Assembly (NCBI GenBank): GCA_028583405.1
Contig: CM053247.1
Span: 12,454,063 to 12,518,062, forward strand
Direction of reading: 5' to 3'
DNA: 64,000 nucleotides
From: Pogonophryne albipinna
Taxonomy: Eukaryota; Chordata; Actinopteri; Perciformes; Artedidraconidae
In this document: in pieces, positions 22,504 to 34,365 of the stretch
How the letters are laid out: every line of letters begins with the position of its first letter
How positions within the stretch are numbered: the first letter of the stretch is position 1
Made by a program: the position numbers and the translations under genes
The notes under the pieces: generated by a model
The model's database searches: none
Told to the model about the DNA's origin: nothing
What the model saw: the letters and a program-made list of their open reading frames with translations, nothing else

Positions 22504-24808
22504 CTTCTAAGTACTAAGAACAAAAAACAATATGTGAATTCATGACATGTTGAACCCTTTTTGAAAATACCAAATGAAACAATAAATGATGGTTTATCCT
22601 TATAGTTTGTCAATAAAGACCTAGGTGCCTTTTGTTGATCCCACACCCATCTTAGGTAATTGCACTTTTAAATTATTTATAGTGCTTTACAAGTCTGGTG
22701 TCAGCTTACCAGAAAGTAAAGAAAAAAAAGACTAAGTAGTCAGATGTAACCTTTAACGAGGGTTAGATTAGCGATGAAAAAAAAAATTCATTACAGATCT
22801 CACAGTTTAAAGTGTTAGATTTAGTGTTGAAGATGCAGGATGTAAAGAGACATTCACGAAGGCGGACGGAGACATTAAGAGTCGACATACGTGGGAGTTC
22901 TTGCAAAGCTTTGAATTGAGACATAAAAGAGAAAAGTTGATGTAAAAAAGACTGAAGAAGAAGTTGTTTGATCTTGTGATTTATTCACCCTGCTGGTGGA
23001 TTATTTGTGGAAATTAAAGGGTATCCTCATATCAAGGTTTGTATCGGAGTGAAATGCATTTGCATTTTTGTCTTTAAGTGAAATAAGTAGCTCATTTTAT
23101 GACACGCGTAGTGGATGACGTGCCTGCACACCCAGCCCCAATGCACAAACAGGAATCCTATTATGTAGGTCCTAGTTAAAATCCCCCTGTATTTTGACCG
23201 ACTGTTAGATAATCAGTCTGTGCAAGGACTGTTTGTGTATGTGGGTGATTCCTGCACAGCCCACTGCATTTCAACTGGCAGAGAATGGAAATAAGTGCTG
23301 CGACGGCCACTAACATCTTCAGTATATTCTGCTTTATAAAGGCACTACGAGTTACAGCGGCAAATGTCTCCCGTTAAACAGAATTCCTATTGAGCCCCGA
23401 GCTTGAATGTTTATGTCCGTGGGAGTTGGAGGGTTACGATATGTGCCCTCTCAGATGCCCTTATCTAAAACCTCTTTGCAAACAGTTTTATGGATGAATG
23501 CTTATCCATATTCCAGCGAGGTAAGCGATGCGATTTCACTGTTGATTACCTCTGCTGATCGGTGTTATTGGTTTAGTGTTAGATAAATATAGGGGACCGT
23601 TGAATGGAATGAAAATGCTCCGTCGTGTCAAGACAAACAATGCATGGATTATGACGGTGGGAATCACAGGGATAAAGAGAGACTGATTTTAATAATCCTG
23701 ATGAGCTCTCAAACGACTGACCCTGCAAGGTCAGTGTCTGACGTTAATTGAAGCTAATCTCAAGTTGGTTTCGGTGTAAAGTTTGACCTCATCCCGCGGG
23801 TTATTTGGGGCATGTTATTTTTGCAGGATTAACATTATACCAATCTCCTGCCTTTAATCTCCCAGTAATTTAAACCCAAAATTGATCCACATTTCTAAAT
23901 GGATTTTTTTTTTAAGTCTGCAGCATATCGGATGTATTACCTCAGTGAGACACTTCATCAGAACAACTCAGAGTCAAAGTGACATCTTGGGCAGCATTGC
24001 ATTTCTGTGCCTGCCCTAAAAGGCTCTTTTCCATCTCAGTGTTTCAGGGACACTGACAGGGCAACCCTTCCGCATCAAGGCTAGCGGCCAGGCAGTCTCG
24101 TCGGTGATACATTAAGCATCAGATTGCATATGAGCACCAATCCAAACAACTTGTCATGGAAAGATATTTACTCCTCAGTTCAGACATTATTCACACACAA
24201 CTATGCCCTTGGTGGATAAGGAGCCGTCTTGGGCTGAAAGAAGAGTAGTGCTGTTCACCTCACCTGTCCCAGAGAGAAGGAGAGACAGACAAAGGCGAAG
24301 AGGGAGAGGTGAGTGTAGTGAGAGTAGAGAGGTGAGGTGGAGAGAGGGGGGATACAGAGCCAGAGAACTTAAGATGGAAAAGTAATTGAAGTGAGGAAAT
24401 ATACACATAGAGGACGGCTGATGTAAACAGAATTGAGGTCAAGGAAAGTTGTTGTTTAAAGAACATGTGTTTTATATCAAGTTGTTTTTTACAAAGCTGC
24501 ATATTTCACAATATAACGTTAACAACAGATCAAATAAATAGGCAATTAGAACCAGACTGCAGTTCGCCTCAGCTTTTGGAGCATTTTAGCATCTTTCAGG
24601 TCATGGTTTGGTATTACAAAACTTTTACAGCCAATTCATTTTTCAGCGACGGAAGGCAGCTGTTTTCGGTAAATGGCCAATTAGCTGTTGGTGCTTGGCA
24701 GCAGACGGATAGAGTTAGCAACTGGTGAACATAGTGAAAAACAAAGCCTTTAGCTAAGCTTAAGGAAGAGTTCGTTTGGACTTTAATTTGTGAGTTGACC
24801 AGAAGAAT
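22504..24808. other. Unique-looking non-coding DNA
   Basis: No gene was recognised. A purine-rich AGAGAGAAGGAG tract lies at 24270-24350. The stretch 23400-23900 is balanced in composition with several short palindromic motifs (for example around CCTGCAAGGTCA at 23721) and could be conserved non-coding sequence, but this cannot be judged without an alignment. Confidence 0.45.
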
Positions 24809-24816
24809 TTCGCTGA

Positions 24817-26097
24817 CAGTGGCGAGCCGTGACTTATATACCTAGGCCCTCTGACCCCCACCCCTTCCCTCGAGTTATTACGTCACAGCGTATTCTTTCA
24901 CACACACATACGGGTATTGGGCCGAGGGCGACACCGTACTTCCGGTATCCGACGTTTTACGCAAGGTGCAAGCAGGCCGATGGTTTAGCCGTACACCGTC
25001 TAGGTGTTGCTAAGCTTCCTGTACTGAATATCATAGTCTATTGCCTTAATCAATATCTAGTCAACTCTAAAATACCACATATATGCAATGGCATGATAAT
25101 ATTATTGTGACAAGTGGGATATTCACCTGGTGTTTCCAGAAATTAGACGTAGATGCAGCCAAAATCGACGAAGGCCACTTTAGAGGGTCGTTTTTCCATA
25201 CATCTGCAGGCAGTCTGTAAGGGCAATCCGACAACCCACACAGCTCTAGTTTACGCTGGTAACGACCTAGAGCACACCCCAGTCCAGAGATGTAATCCGA
25301 AGACATGCAGCGATTTCTTCGGTCGTTAATTCAGAAAAAAAACCTAGTGCGCTCTGCCTGGCTACGTTAGCTAGCTGTTTATATTTGCACTTCCAGGATA
25401 TTTGCACCTCCAGGAAAATGGCGTATTTATATATATATATGGCGCGTGTTGCATTGTGGGTAGCTCGTGACGTCACTGTGTGTGAAAGAATACTTCAGCG
25501 GAATATCAAAACAACAGCCCGGGGTGCAAAACGCATCAATGAAAGCGACCCTCTACCACACAAAACAACACCTGTAAATAACCCTATTTGTGTTCTTTGA
25601 AATTTAAAAGGATATATTGCATTGTGTTTGTTACTTTCGTTGCAGTTGTATGTCTTAAGTGTAATTTGGCATGCTTTTATTTTGAAGGCGAGTTAACGCT
25701 GTTGACAGGAAGTTGTTGTTCTATGGAAACAAGAAAAGTTTCACAACGGGCGGAACTTGTCATAAAGTCCGCGATAATAACACCCACCCATTTAGAGGGA
25801 AGATATGATTGGTCAATTGTACTGTCATTTGACATTACTCTCTCGTTTTAGTCACAGAAATAGAACACACAGAACAACAGAAACTGAATAGGCAGATTTG
25901 AAGGATTTATTTCTTTGGAAATGTTATTTTAAATACAATTAAATCAAGTTATTTTGGTAAAACTAATGAAAAATATAACTAAAAAAAAAAATATATATAT
26001 ATATATATATTGTTTTTTTTAATGTTTTTAAATATTATTTTGTAGAATATCTTAGGCCCTCACAGAGGGCCTAGAGGGCCCTGACGGCTCTCCACTG
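24817..26097. mobile_element. Non-autonomous hAT element
   Basis: The left end CAGTGGCGAGCCGTGAC and the right end GACGGCTCTCCACTG form inverted repeats. The flanking octamers TTCGCTGA (24809-24816) and TTCGCCGA (26098-26105) match at 7 of 8 positions, consistent with a decayed hAT duplication. Both subterminal regions carry the TAGGCCCTC motif. A second inverted pair lies further in (TATTCTTTCACACACA near 24890 and its complement near 25480). No transposase frame was recognised. Confidence 0.85.
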
Positions 26098-26105
26098 TTC
26101 GCCGA

Positions 26106-29100
26106 TGTTCCACTTTTTCTGCACAATGTGTATTTATACACCTCATGCTAATGATAATAATCAACATAATCATTTATTGTGTTGATACATTGCTCTTAGC
26201 TTGTTGCACTGCCTCAAAATCGCAATTATATTATATATATTATAATTATTATTGGGGTAATATGCAACGAGGTTTAAATCCTATAGTTTTTTTTCGGACT
26301 TGAAAATTAAATGTTTAATTATCAATGGGATTGATGGCCCACATAACAACCAGAATACTAACATTGCATGAACATCAATACACATCAATATAGCCATCTG
26401 GACTTGGGTTAGTTTAAACCACATTGACAATGCAAGACTTACAACCATTCATGCTAAACCCCCTTTTAACACTCAACCAGCCACAGAACAGTGGTCAGTT
26501 TGCTTACAGGCTCTCAACATGGTCAACATGGATAATAATATAGCACTTTTGATGGTGACAGCAAGGCTATGCATGTGTGTCTACCACTCTCTGTGTGTGT
26601 GTTTGACATGCATATATGCTCTCCGCCTGTGTGTCTGTGACAGAAGCTCAGTGGTAAGACAAATGTTTCCTCCCAGTTGACCGTACATCCTGCTGGCGTA
26701 AATCCTCTCTGTCACTCAACGGCAATCTTATATGCAGAGCCTCATTACTCTAACCACACAAGAGCCCCCTCTCACATGCAGCCAGACATTTTAGCTATCT
26801 CTGGTGCACAACTCCCAGCAGATGCAGCCTCTTTCCCCCCCACGTAGAAAAATATACACATCCCAGACTCAGGCACTTAAGCAAGTAGTTGCACACACAT
26901 TAATATGTAGATCCACAATCATGCAATTCACTGTATATGTCTCTTTAGGGACAGAAGCAAAACATAACAACATATAATAGGTCACTGAGGTGTAGCCACC
27001 TACCGAACTTTGCTTTGGACTTCCGCATAAAAGAATTGTAAAAAGCTCTACAAAGCAAAGTTAAATTCAGGATGGCCTCACCTAATGCACATGTAATGGT
27101 GCCGATTAAAGGGCCCGTAAACACTGCCTAGCATGTGGAATAAGAGTTTAGTAGTTAGAGGGTCTTATTATTTGTCGTATTTAAAGGAAGAGGCAGCCTT
27201 ATGAGCCAATTGGCTGGACTGCAGATAATGCTATCTGGAGATGTTGTGTGTTAAGCACTAAACTTTAATCTCCCCAATAGTCATTTCTTTGTTTTTGTTC
27301 TGCACACTTTTTTTCTGTTAGGATATTATTTTACACTGTTAACATAAAAATAAATAGTTACACTATAACTACGAAAAAGCATTCGCACTGACATTGACTT
27401 ATTTGTCACCTAACTTCAAATCTTCTTTAGTTAATTTAACCCAAACAACAAATTATTGTTTGTATACCTAACTTTGTGGCTTTGTTGTGTGAAACTAATT
27501 GCTTCCTGTGAATTCTTCGAAAAAACTATGTCCATGTACCAAGCGAAAACAAACAAACATGTTGCCGCACATACAGTATGTGTGTGTGTCTGCGTGTGTG
27601 AGGCATTAAGCTTTGAAAACAGCCCAGAAAGCTTGTGAATGTTTTGGGAGCACTTGGGCTGCCGACTTTTCCTCCGCTTAGCATCAACTTGGTAAATGTT
27701 GATGCCAAAGACATCTGCTCTTCATTTAGAAGTTATTATGTGTGGTTTGGTCGTGACACTGAGAATAATATATCTCAGGGAGCCAAGAAAGACCTTCTGC
27801 TATGAGACTCATCTTGGGGACCTGTGGGCAGAGGAAAGGACACCGAAATAGCACAGCCGAAAAATATGTTCTGTACTTCCTTCCTCAACCTTTAAGAAAC
27901 CTGCTCTCAACAGGGATTGAGATTTGGGCCTAATGTAAGCAAAACTCTACATTTTAAGGTTGTTAAATTAGCATATGAGCGCCATGAGGGAACACTATAA
28001 GCGTCTGTGGGCTTAAATGTCGAAATATCCACACATTTAGAGTTCTTAACTTTGATGTTTAGGTGCGTGACTGCCTGTCTTTGTGTGTTTTTCTATATCT
28101 GCCCTTAGCCATGCAGCAAGCTTGGGGAAACTCCCATCTCACCAGCTTCGCTATTCCCCGCAGCCTTCGCTCTGTACAGCAGACAATGTGAGGAGAAGAT
28201 GTGACTCATCCTCCCTTCTCTCTCTCTCCCTCCTCACCCCCCCTCTATGAATCAGTTATCTGCTTGTGTGCCTGGTTTTCTAGTCTTGACTGGTTGACTT
28301 GAGAGTCACAGTGGCACCGTTGCCCCCAGGCCAAAACAAGACTTGATGAGCGAAGACACACTTTTCTCCCTCTTTCCCATCCCAGATGAGTACCACCTCC
28401 CTGTGTGTGGTCTCTGTCTACCTATCACTGGAAATGCTTATTGGGTTTCTGCAGCGGATGACTGTTTATTCAGTTAGATCATGCAAAGACAACCATCATC
28501 AGTTTTTTCCTGGAGCCTGAAAACAAACCTGAGATTTCATTTGAGGGAAGCTACCAACCGTAGACGCTCTCTCGCTGTTATACATCAACCCTGATGTTTG
28601 AAGCAAAGCAGGAGTCGATCTGTGAGCAAAACATTGTAATCGACTTCCTTTTGTGTAAATAGTTTTCTAAAGCCTGATTGTATGCATTGACAAACTGACT
28701 TACTTGACACTTGATTCACTAAAGTCCTAACTTGAGTTTGGCAAACAATTCAAACAAAAATACAACAGGCGGTGATTATTATTATTTTGTTATGGTTATT
28801 GATTTAGGTAGGATTGGTTTAAGGGAGGCTGCAATTTGGCATGTCATGCTAACAAAATGAAAAAAGTTTAATTGTGTGTATCATGGTCACCATGTGTGTA
28901 TTAATATGTGTGGATGAACAATAAAAACGACTGAAGCTAAAGCTAATGTGAATTTCAATGTGCGAGTATTTGTAACCAAAATAATTAGAATTTTATATTT
29001 TTACCTGGTGAAAGCGCCAATCCAAGCAACTGTTTACAACATTTATAATATTGTATATGGCAACCTGCAAGAGGAATTAAGAGTTCAAATATGGAGTCTA

Positions 29101-31370
29101 GGTCACCCTAATTAAGGTCCATCAATTCAGCCGAGTATTTGTCATTATTATAATTTGTTAAGTCAAATCTGGTGGCTCCCATACATAAAATAATTGAAAC
29201 TCAGTCATTATCGCAGGGAGAAAAGAGCTTGAAAATGGTGTCTGGAGAGGTTGTTATGGCAGGATGAAGTGAAACAAGTTTACTATACATAAAGTACTGT
29301 TTTTTTACTTCGGAGCCACAATTAAGTGTAATACGTGCGCAATGGTGCCAACGCTGTCACGTCAGTGGAGCTTATATTGACCCACTAAATCATGATAACC
29401 TTGAAGGTGCTGTTAAGGCAAGCCATTTCATGTCAATGGACTATTTAATGCCAGGCTAGGTAATTAGCCTTTTAGGACAGAGAGGATTTTAATTGTTTAA
29501 GGCTTCTACACAGGTTTGTCAATCCTCTCTCTTACATACAGACACGAAAGGTGAGATTGCCAGCACGGCAGAGCTGTTGGTCACATAAAGAGTTTACCGC
29601 CTCTGCGTGTTGTAGAGAGGCCTCATGCAGGATGGCACTTTTCGCCACTAATTCTCTCAATTAAGAGCCTCCAGCACATTGCCACTCTTTGTACACAAAT
29701 CCCCTTTAATTACAGGATTTATACACCAGCATAGTGCAAACATGAATAAATAACTATATAGAGCAGGAAAGGCAAACACAGCCACTCAATGCTCCAATGG
29801 AGCGTGAGATTTTGCAAGGTCACCACAGATAAGATGCACGGTTTATGACATGCATCTCAAGTAGAGCTTAATATTTCCTCCCAAGTGGCAGTTTTAAGTG
29901 TATACTTTGCAGGAAAAAAACGTAAAATAGGGAAAGTGCTGCTGTTAATACAATAAAGATACAGTATACTTGTGATGCAGCAGAGGTTGAGTAATTTCAG
30001 TTAGTTTTCAGAGTGGTGATGAGAAGCAATGCAGTCTAAAGTAGCACTGAATAGAATACATTCGTCACGTTGTTATGTCTAATACCAGCAGCTTGAGGTA
30101 AGCAGACCATGAAGGACACTGGCTGCACTGTACCGACTGTGTGCCACATAACTTCACTGTGCATTGTACCACTGGGGGAGACTATTTAAGATTCCCGGAG
30201 AGTGTTAGACAGAGAATAGGAAAAGGTTTTTTGTGTCCATGAATACCCGGGCAATCAATGCATCAATTATTCAAGCCGCATGCAGAGAGAAACCATCGCA
30301 AGCTGTCCATTGGAGCTCCGTCCCAAGACTCCTAATGTTGCTCTGACAGCAGTGGAACAATACAAATGCAACAGAGCCATTAGAAGCAAGGCATTGCAGA
30401 AGAACTGCTGCAAAATTAGAGATAAGACGGTGCAAACATGTCAATGACATATCCAATTGTGACTTGGTTTAATCACAGTATATTAACAAGCAGGCATTCA
30501 ATAGGCACAAGTATTGAGGAAATTAATTTTATATTGACCTCAAGCCCATATGTGTAGAGCCAGTCACACTCAACCTCTCCACAGTGAGAGCAATAGATAC
30601 AGAGTGAATCTAGATACTGTAGTCTATTTGTACTTCGTCCCTTCTCGACACACATAGCTGGTTAGTACTTTGAGGTATGAAATAAACATTTAAAATAAAT
30701 GTTTCTTGTTTTTTTAAAGCTTAAACGTGAAGGTCATTATTTTACATTCTTTACAACCATATAATACATCTGTTGTGACATGTTCAAGAAAACAAAGAGA
30801 ACAGTGACTTTTGTTCTAAGTTGTAAGTCAAGCGCTTACACACATTTCCTATAAATGCAGGTGATGACAGGAACATCAATACAGCATCGATATGCAAAGG
30901 GTGTTGTTATTATTACTTTGGATATAAATGCAGTGCTAGATATTTCATATAGATATGAATCACAGCGTCCACAATCATTAAAAAACATGGAGGTTTGTTG
31001 TGTTTCTAAAGACTAAATCATACTTTATTCTTATGTCAATTTTTGTCACATGCCCTTTGCACATTAAGTTCCCCTTCAAATGTTCACTTAAGAATTTAAG
31101 CTTTTGAGGTTATCTTCATATATTAAGGAATCCCTTAAAGTTGGTAAACATATTGCGTAGATCACAACAAACAGAGTATGGAAAAATTGTCTGGTTTATG
31201 GTGATAAATGAAGAAAATGTACACATCCAGAGAATTCTGAAGAACCCAATGAATGAGCTTAACGATGGGAAATTGATTTAACTCTAAAGATTTTGTTGTG
31301 GCAATTCAGCACTCACAACAGGAAAGAATGAAAGCAACCAGTAGAAGTTTTACACAGGCATATAGGTTTC
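26106..31370. other. Unique-looking non-coding DNA, the longest element-free stretch
   Basis: About 5.3 kb without a recognisable gene, paired terminal repeats or transposon coding sequence. There is a short GT-rich tract at 27578-27600 and a CT-rich tract at 28215-28245. The part at 29390-29730 is not AT-rich and has paired TAATTA/CAATTAAG-type motifs. It could be a regulatory conserved element, but I cannot test that here. Confidence 0.45.
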
Positions 31371-32127
31371 TAGACCCGCGCTGCTAACCTAGACAACCTC
31401 ATACCTCTCCAGCCTGCCTCCAGTACTCGACCTCCACCCCTGCCCCTTTCCCCTCTCTGACCACAAACTCATACAGTTCACCATCGCCTCCCCCGTCCGC
31501 CACCCCATCCAGGAACATCACCTTCCGTAATTTACGCTCTGTCGATCCCCAGCACCTCTCCGACCTGCTATCCTCTACTCTCCCCCTGGACTCGAACCTC
31601 AGCTCACCCGATGAACAACTCAACCACCTTAATTCCACCCTAATCGCCTCCCTCAACAGCCTGGCCCCCCTCAAAAGAAAAAATGTCACTTTTAAAACCT
31701 CCTCACTCTGTTTCACCCCTGCACTCCGTAAGTTGATCCCCCCACAACCCCCTCCTCACCCACATCGAATCCTGTCTAACTGCAATAAAATCCTGGATGC
31801 AACACAACTTCCTCAAACTCAACAGCAATACAACTGGACTCCTCCTCATCGGCTCCAAATCCACCCTCAGCAAAACCTCCAACCTGACACTCACCATTGA
31901 TGGCACCCCTGTTTCCCCCTCCACCCAGGCACGCAACCTTGGCGTTATATTTGACCCCACCCTCTCCCTCGAGCCCCACATCCGCCTAGTTGTCAAAACC
32001 TAATTTTTCCACCTCCGCAATATTGCCAAACTCCGTCCCTCTCTCACCCGCCCTGCAGCTGAGCGACTCATTCACGCCTTCATCTCCTCCCGCCTTGACT
32101 ATTGCAACTCACTCCTCTACGGCATCA

Positions 32128-34102
32128 AGGCAAGGCAAGGCAAGGCAAGTTTATTTATATAGCACTTTTCAACACAAGGCAATTCAAAGTGCTTTACAAA
32201 AAATGAAAGACATTAAGTAAATGGCATTTAAAATCAGTCATTAAAAAGAAAAGCGAATAAAATAAACATTAAAAGAAAAAATACATGGATAAAAGTTACA
32301 GTGCAGTCTAAGATATGAATAGTTCAATTAAAAGCAGCGACAAAAAGAAAAGTCTTCAGCCTGGATTTAAAAGTAGTCAGAGTTGCAGCGGACCTGCAGG
32401 TTTCTGGGAGTTTGTTCCAGATATTTGGAGCATAATAACTGAACGCTGCTTTACCATGTTTAGTTCTGACTCTGGGGACAGAAAGCTGACTAGTCCCTGA
32501 AGACCTGAGAGATCTGGATGGTTCATAATTTAGCAGGAGGTCAGAAATGTATTTTGGGCCTAAACCATTCAGTGCTTTATAAACCAGCAGCAGTATTTTG
32601 AAATCTATTCTTTGACACACAGGAAGCCAGTGTAAAGACTTCAGAACAGGAGTGATGTGATCCACTTTCTTAGTGTTAGTGAGGACTCGAGCAGCGGTGT
32701 TCTGAATCAGCTGCAGCTTTCTAATAGATTTTTTAGTGAGACCTGTGAAGACACCATTGCAGTAGTCGAGTCTACTGAAGATAAAAGCATGGACAAGTTT
32801 TTCCAAATCCTGCTGTGACATTAGTCTTTTAATCCTAGATATATTCTTTAGGTGATAGTAGGCTGATTTAGTAACTGTTTTAATGTGACTGTTGAAACTC
32901 AGGTCAGAGTCCATGACTACACCTAGATTTCTGGCTTTATCTGTTGTTTTGAACATTGCAGACTGAAGCTCAGCGCTAACTTTTATACGTTCTGCCTTGG
33001 CTCCAAAAACCATTACCTCAGTTTTATCTTTGTTTAATTGGAGAAAGTTCTGACACATCCAGTCATTGATTTGTTCAATGCACTTACTCAGTGTTTGAAT
33101 TGGAGCATTGTCTCCTGGTGAAATTGTTACGTACATTTGTGTGTCATCCGCATAGCTATGGTAACTTATTTTGTTGTTTTTCATTATCTGAGCCAGTGGT
33201 AGCATGTAGATGTTAAAGAGAAGAGGCCCCAAGATGGAGCCTTGAGGTACCCCACATGTCATATTTGTCAACTCAGATGTGTATTTACCTATAGAAACAA
33301 AGTTGTTTCCGTCCTTTAAGTAGGATTCAAACCAATTTAGAACTGTTTCCGAAAGTCCCACCCAGTTTTCCAGTCGGTCTAGTAATATGTTGTGGTCAAC
33401 AGTGTCAAACGCAGCACTGAGATCTAATAATACTAACACTGAAGTTCTGCCACTGTCTGTGTTTAAGTGGATGTCATTGAAGACCTTTACAAGAGCAGTC
33501 TCAGTACTGTGGTTTGGACGAAAGCCTGACTGGAACACATCGAAACAACTATTTAAATGCAAGAAATTACTCAACTGTTGAAAAACAACTTTTTCAATGA
33601 TTTTACCTAGAAATGGCAGGTTTGATATGGGCCTGTAATTGTTCATTACTGAAGCATCTAGATTATTATTTTTTAAGAGCGGTTTAATGACAGCAGTTTT
33701 CAGGGCCTGTGGAAAAATACCTGAGTGAAGAGATTTGTTTACTATATGAAGTAGATCTGAGGCCATGCAAGGCAAAACATCTTTGAAAAATCCTGTTGGA
33801 ATAATATCAAGGCAGCAGGAGGAGGATTTCAGAAGTTGAATAATGTCCTCTAGGTTTTTATCATTAATCTGATGGAATTGTGTCATGGTGTTTGAATTGA
33901 TATTAGGTGGACACAGAGACAACACATTTGCTGTTCCTGATGCAGAGGCACTGACTGCTTGTCTGATTTTCTGAATTTTGTCAGTGAAGAAGGAGGCAAA
34001 ATCATTGCACGCCCTGGTGGATAGAAATTCAGAGGCTACTGACAATGGGGGGTTAGTTAGTCTGTCGACGGTAGCAAACAAGGCACGTGCATTGTTTTTG
34101 TT
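32128..34102 (-). mobile_element. 5'-truncated LINE insertion (L2/CR1-like)
   Basis: The element lies on the minus strand. Its 3' end is at 32128-32150 with an (AGGCA)n-type pentamer tail followed by a TTTATTTATATAGCAC motif, common in fish LINE 3' ends. CATCA flanks both sides (32123-32127 and 34103-34107), a short target duplication. The 5' side is truncated inside the coding region, and about 200 bp of 3' untranslated sequence follows the stop. The surrounding LINE reads through seamlessly if this piece is removed, which confirms both borders. Confidence 0.88.
32324..34102 (-). CDS. LINE reverse transcriptase, N-terminally truncated but open
   Basis: About 590 codons are open without a stop. 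In order they carry a linker (DFASFFTDKIQKIR), the RT palm start (NNYRPISNLPFLGKIIEKV), FQSGFRPNHSTETALV, the first catalytic Asp region (LLDLSAAFDTVDH), CGVPQGSILGPLLF, and the YADD box at 33143-33154. The thumb/C-terminal part follows (LGVVMDSDLSF, LDYCNGVFTGL, LHWLPVCQRIDFKIL) and the frame ends LKTFLFVAAFN. In the family this enzyme copies element RNA at a nicked target site. The endonuclease half is lost by 5' truncation. The open frame extends a further ~24 codons upstream, to 34174, but those come from the neighbouring LINE and are not part of the protein. The clean frame suggests a recent insertion. I place it in the L2/CR1 group by motif style only. Confidence 0.85.
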   Translation of the reverse strand, partial: NKNNARALFATVDRLTNPPLSVASEFLSTRACNDFASFFTDKIQKIRQAVSASASGTANVLSLCPPNINSNTMTQFHQINDKNLEDIIQLLKSSSCCLDIIPTGFFKDVLPCMASDLLHIVNKSLHSGIFPQALKTAVIKPLLKNNNLDASVMNNYRPISNLPFLGKIIEKVVFQQLSNFLHLNSCFDVFQSGFRPNHSTETALVKVFNDIHLNTDSGRTSVLVLLDLSAAFDTVDHNILLDRLENWVGLSETVLNWFESYLKDGNNFVSIGKYTSELTNMTCGVPQGSILGPLLFNIYMLPLAQIMKNNKISYHSYADDTQMYVTISPGDNAPIQTLSKCIEQINDWMCQNFLQLNKDKTEVMVFGAKAERIKVSAELQSAMFKTTDKARNLGVVMDSDLSFNSHIKTVTKSAYYHLKNISRIKRLMSQQDLEKLVHAFIFSRLDYCNGVFTGLTKKSIRKLQLIQNTAARVLTNTKKVDHITPVLKSLHWLPVCQRIDFKILLLVYKALNGLGPKYISDLLLNYEPSRSLRSSGTSQLSVPRVRTKHGKAAFSYYAPNIWNKLPETCRSAATLTTFKSRLKTFLFVAAFN

Positions 34103-34365
34103 CATCAGCACTACATCCCACAATAGACTCCAGCGTGTCCAGAACGCAGCCGCCAGACTCCTCACCCACACCAAATCATGGCATCACATCACCCCGGTCC
34201 TCAAAAGAACTCCACTGGCTCCCCGTTTCACACCGCATCCATTACAAGCTCCTGGTCCTCACTTACAAAGCCCTCCACCATCTGCCCCCTCCCCCCCACC
34301 TCACTGACCTCCTCATCCTCTACCAACCACCCGGGTCCCTCAGATCCACCTTGGTTCAAATAACC

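Larger units (their letters stand above)
31371..34365 (+). mobile_element. Internally deleted L2/CR1-type LINE, split by another LINE
   Basis: The left piece (31371-32127) and right piece (34103-34365) are parts of one plus-strand LINE. The left piece carries the end of an apurinic-type endonuclease (SDHKLIQFTI) and then, after a jump near 31735, the C-terminal RT region ([46 protein letters not shown]). The right piece continues directly with TTSHNRLQRVQNAAARLL and a segment resembling the LHWLPV motif. Catalytic RT motifs are missing and stops are present, so it is dead. The minus-strand LINE at 32128-34102 interrupts it exactly between these pieces. Confidence 0.82.
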
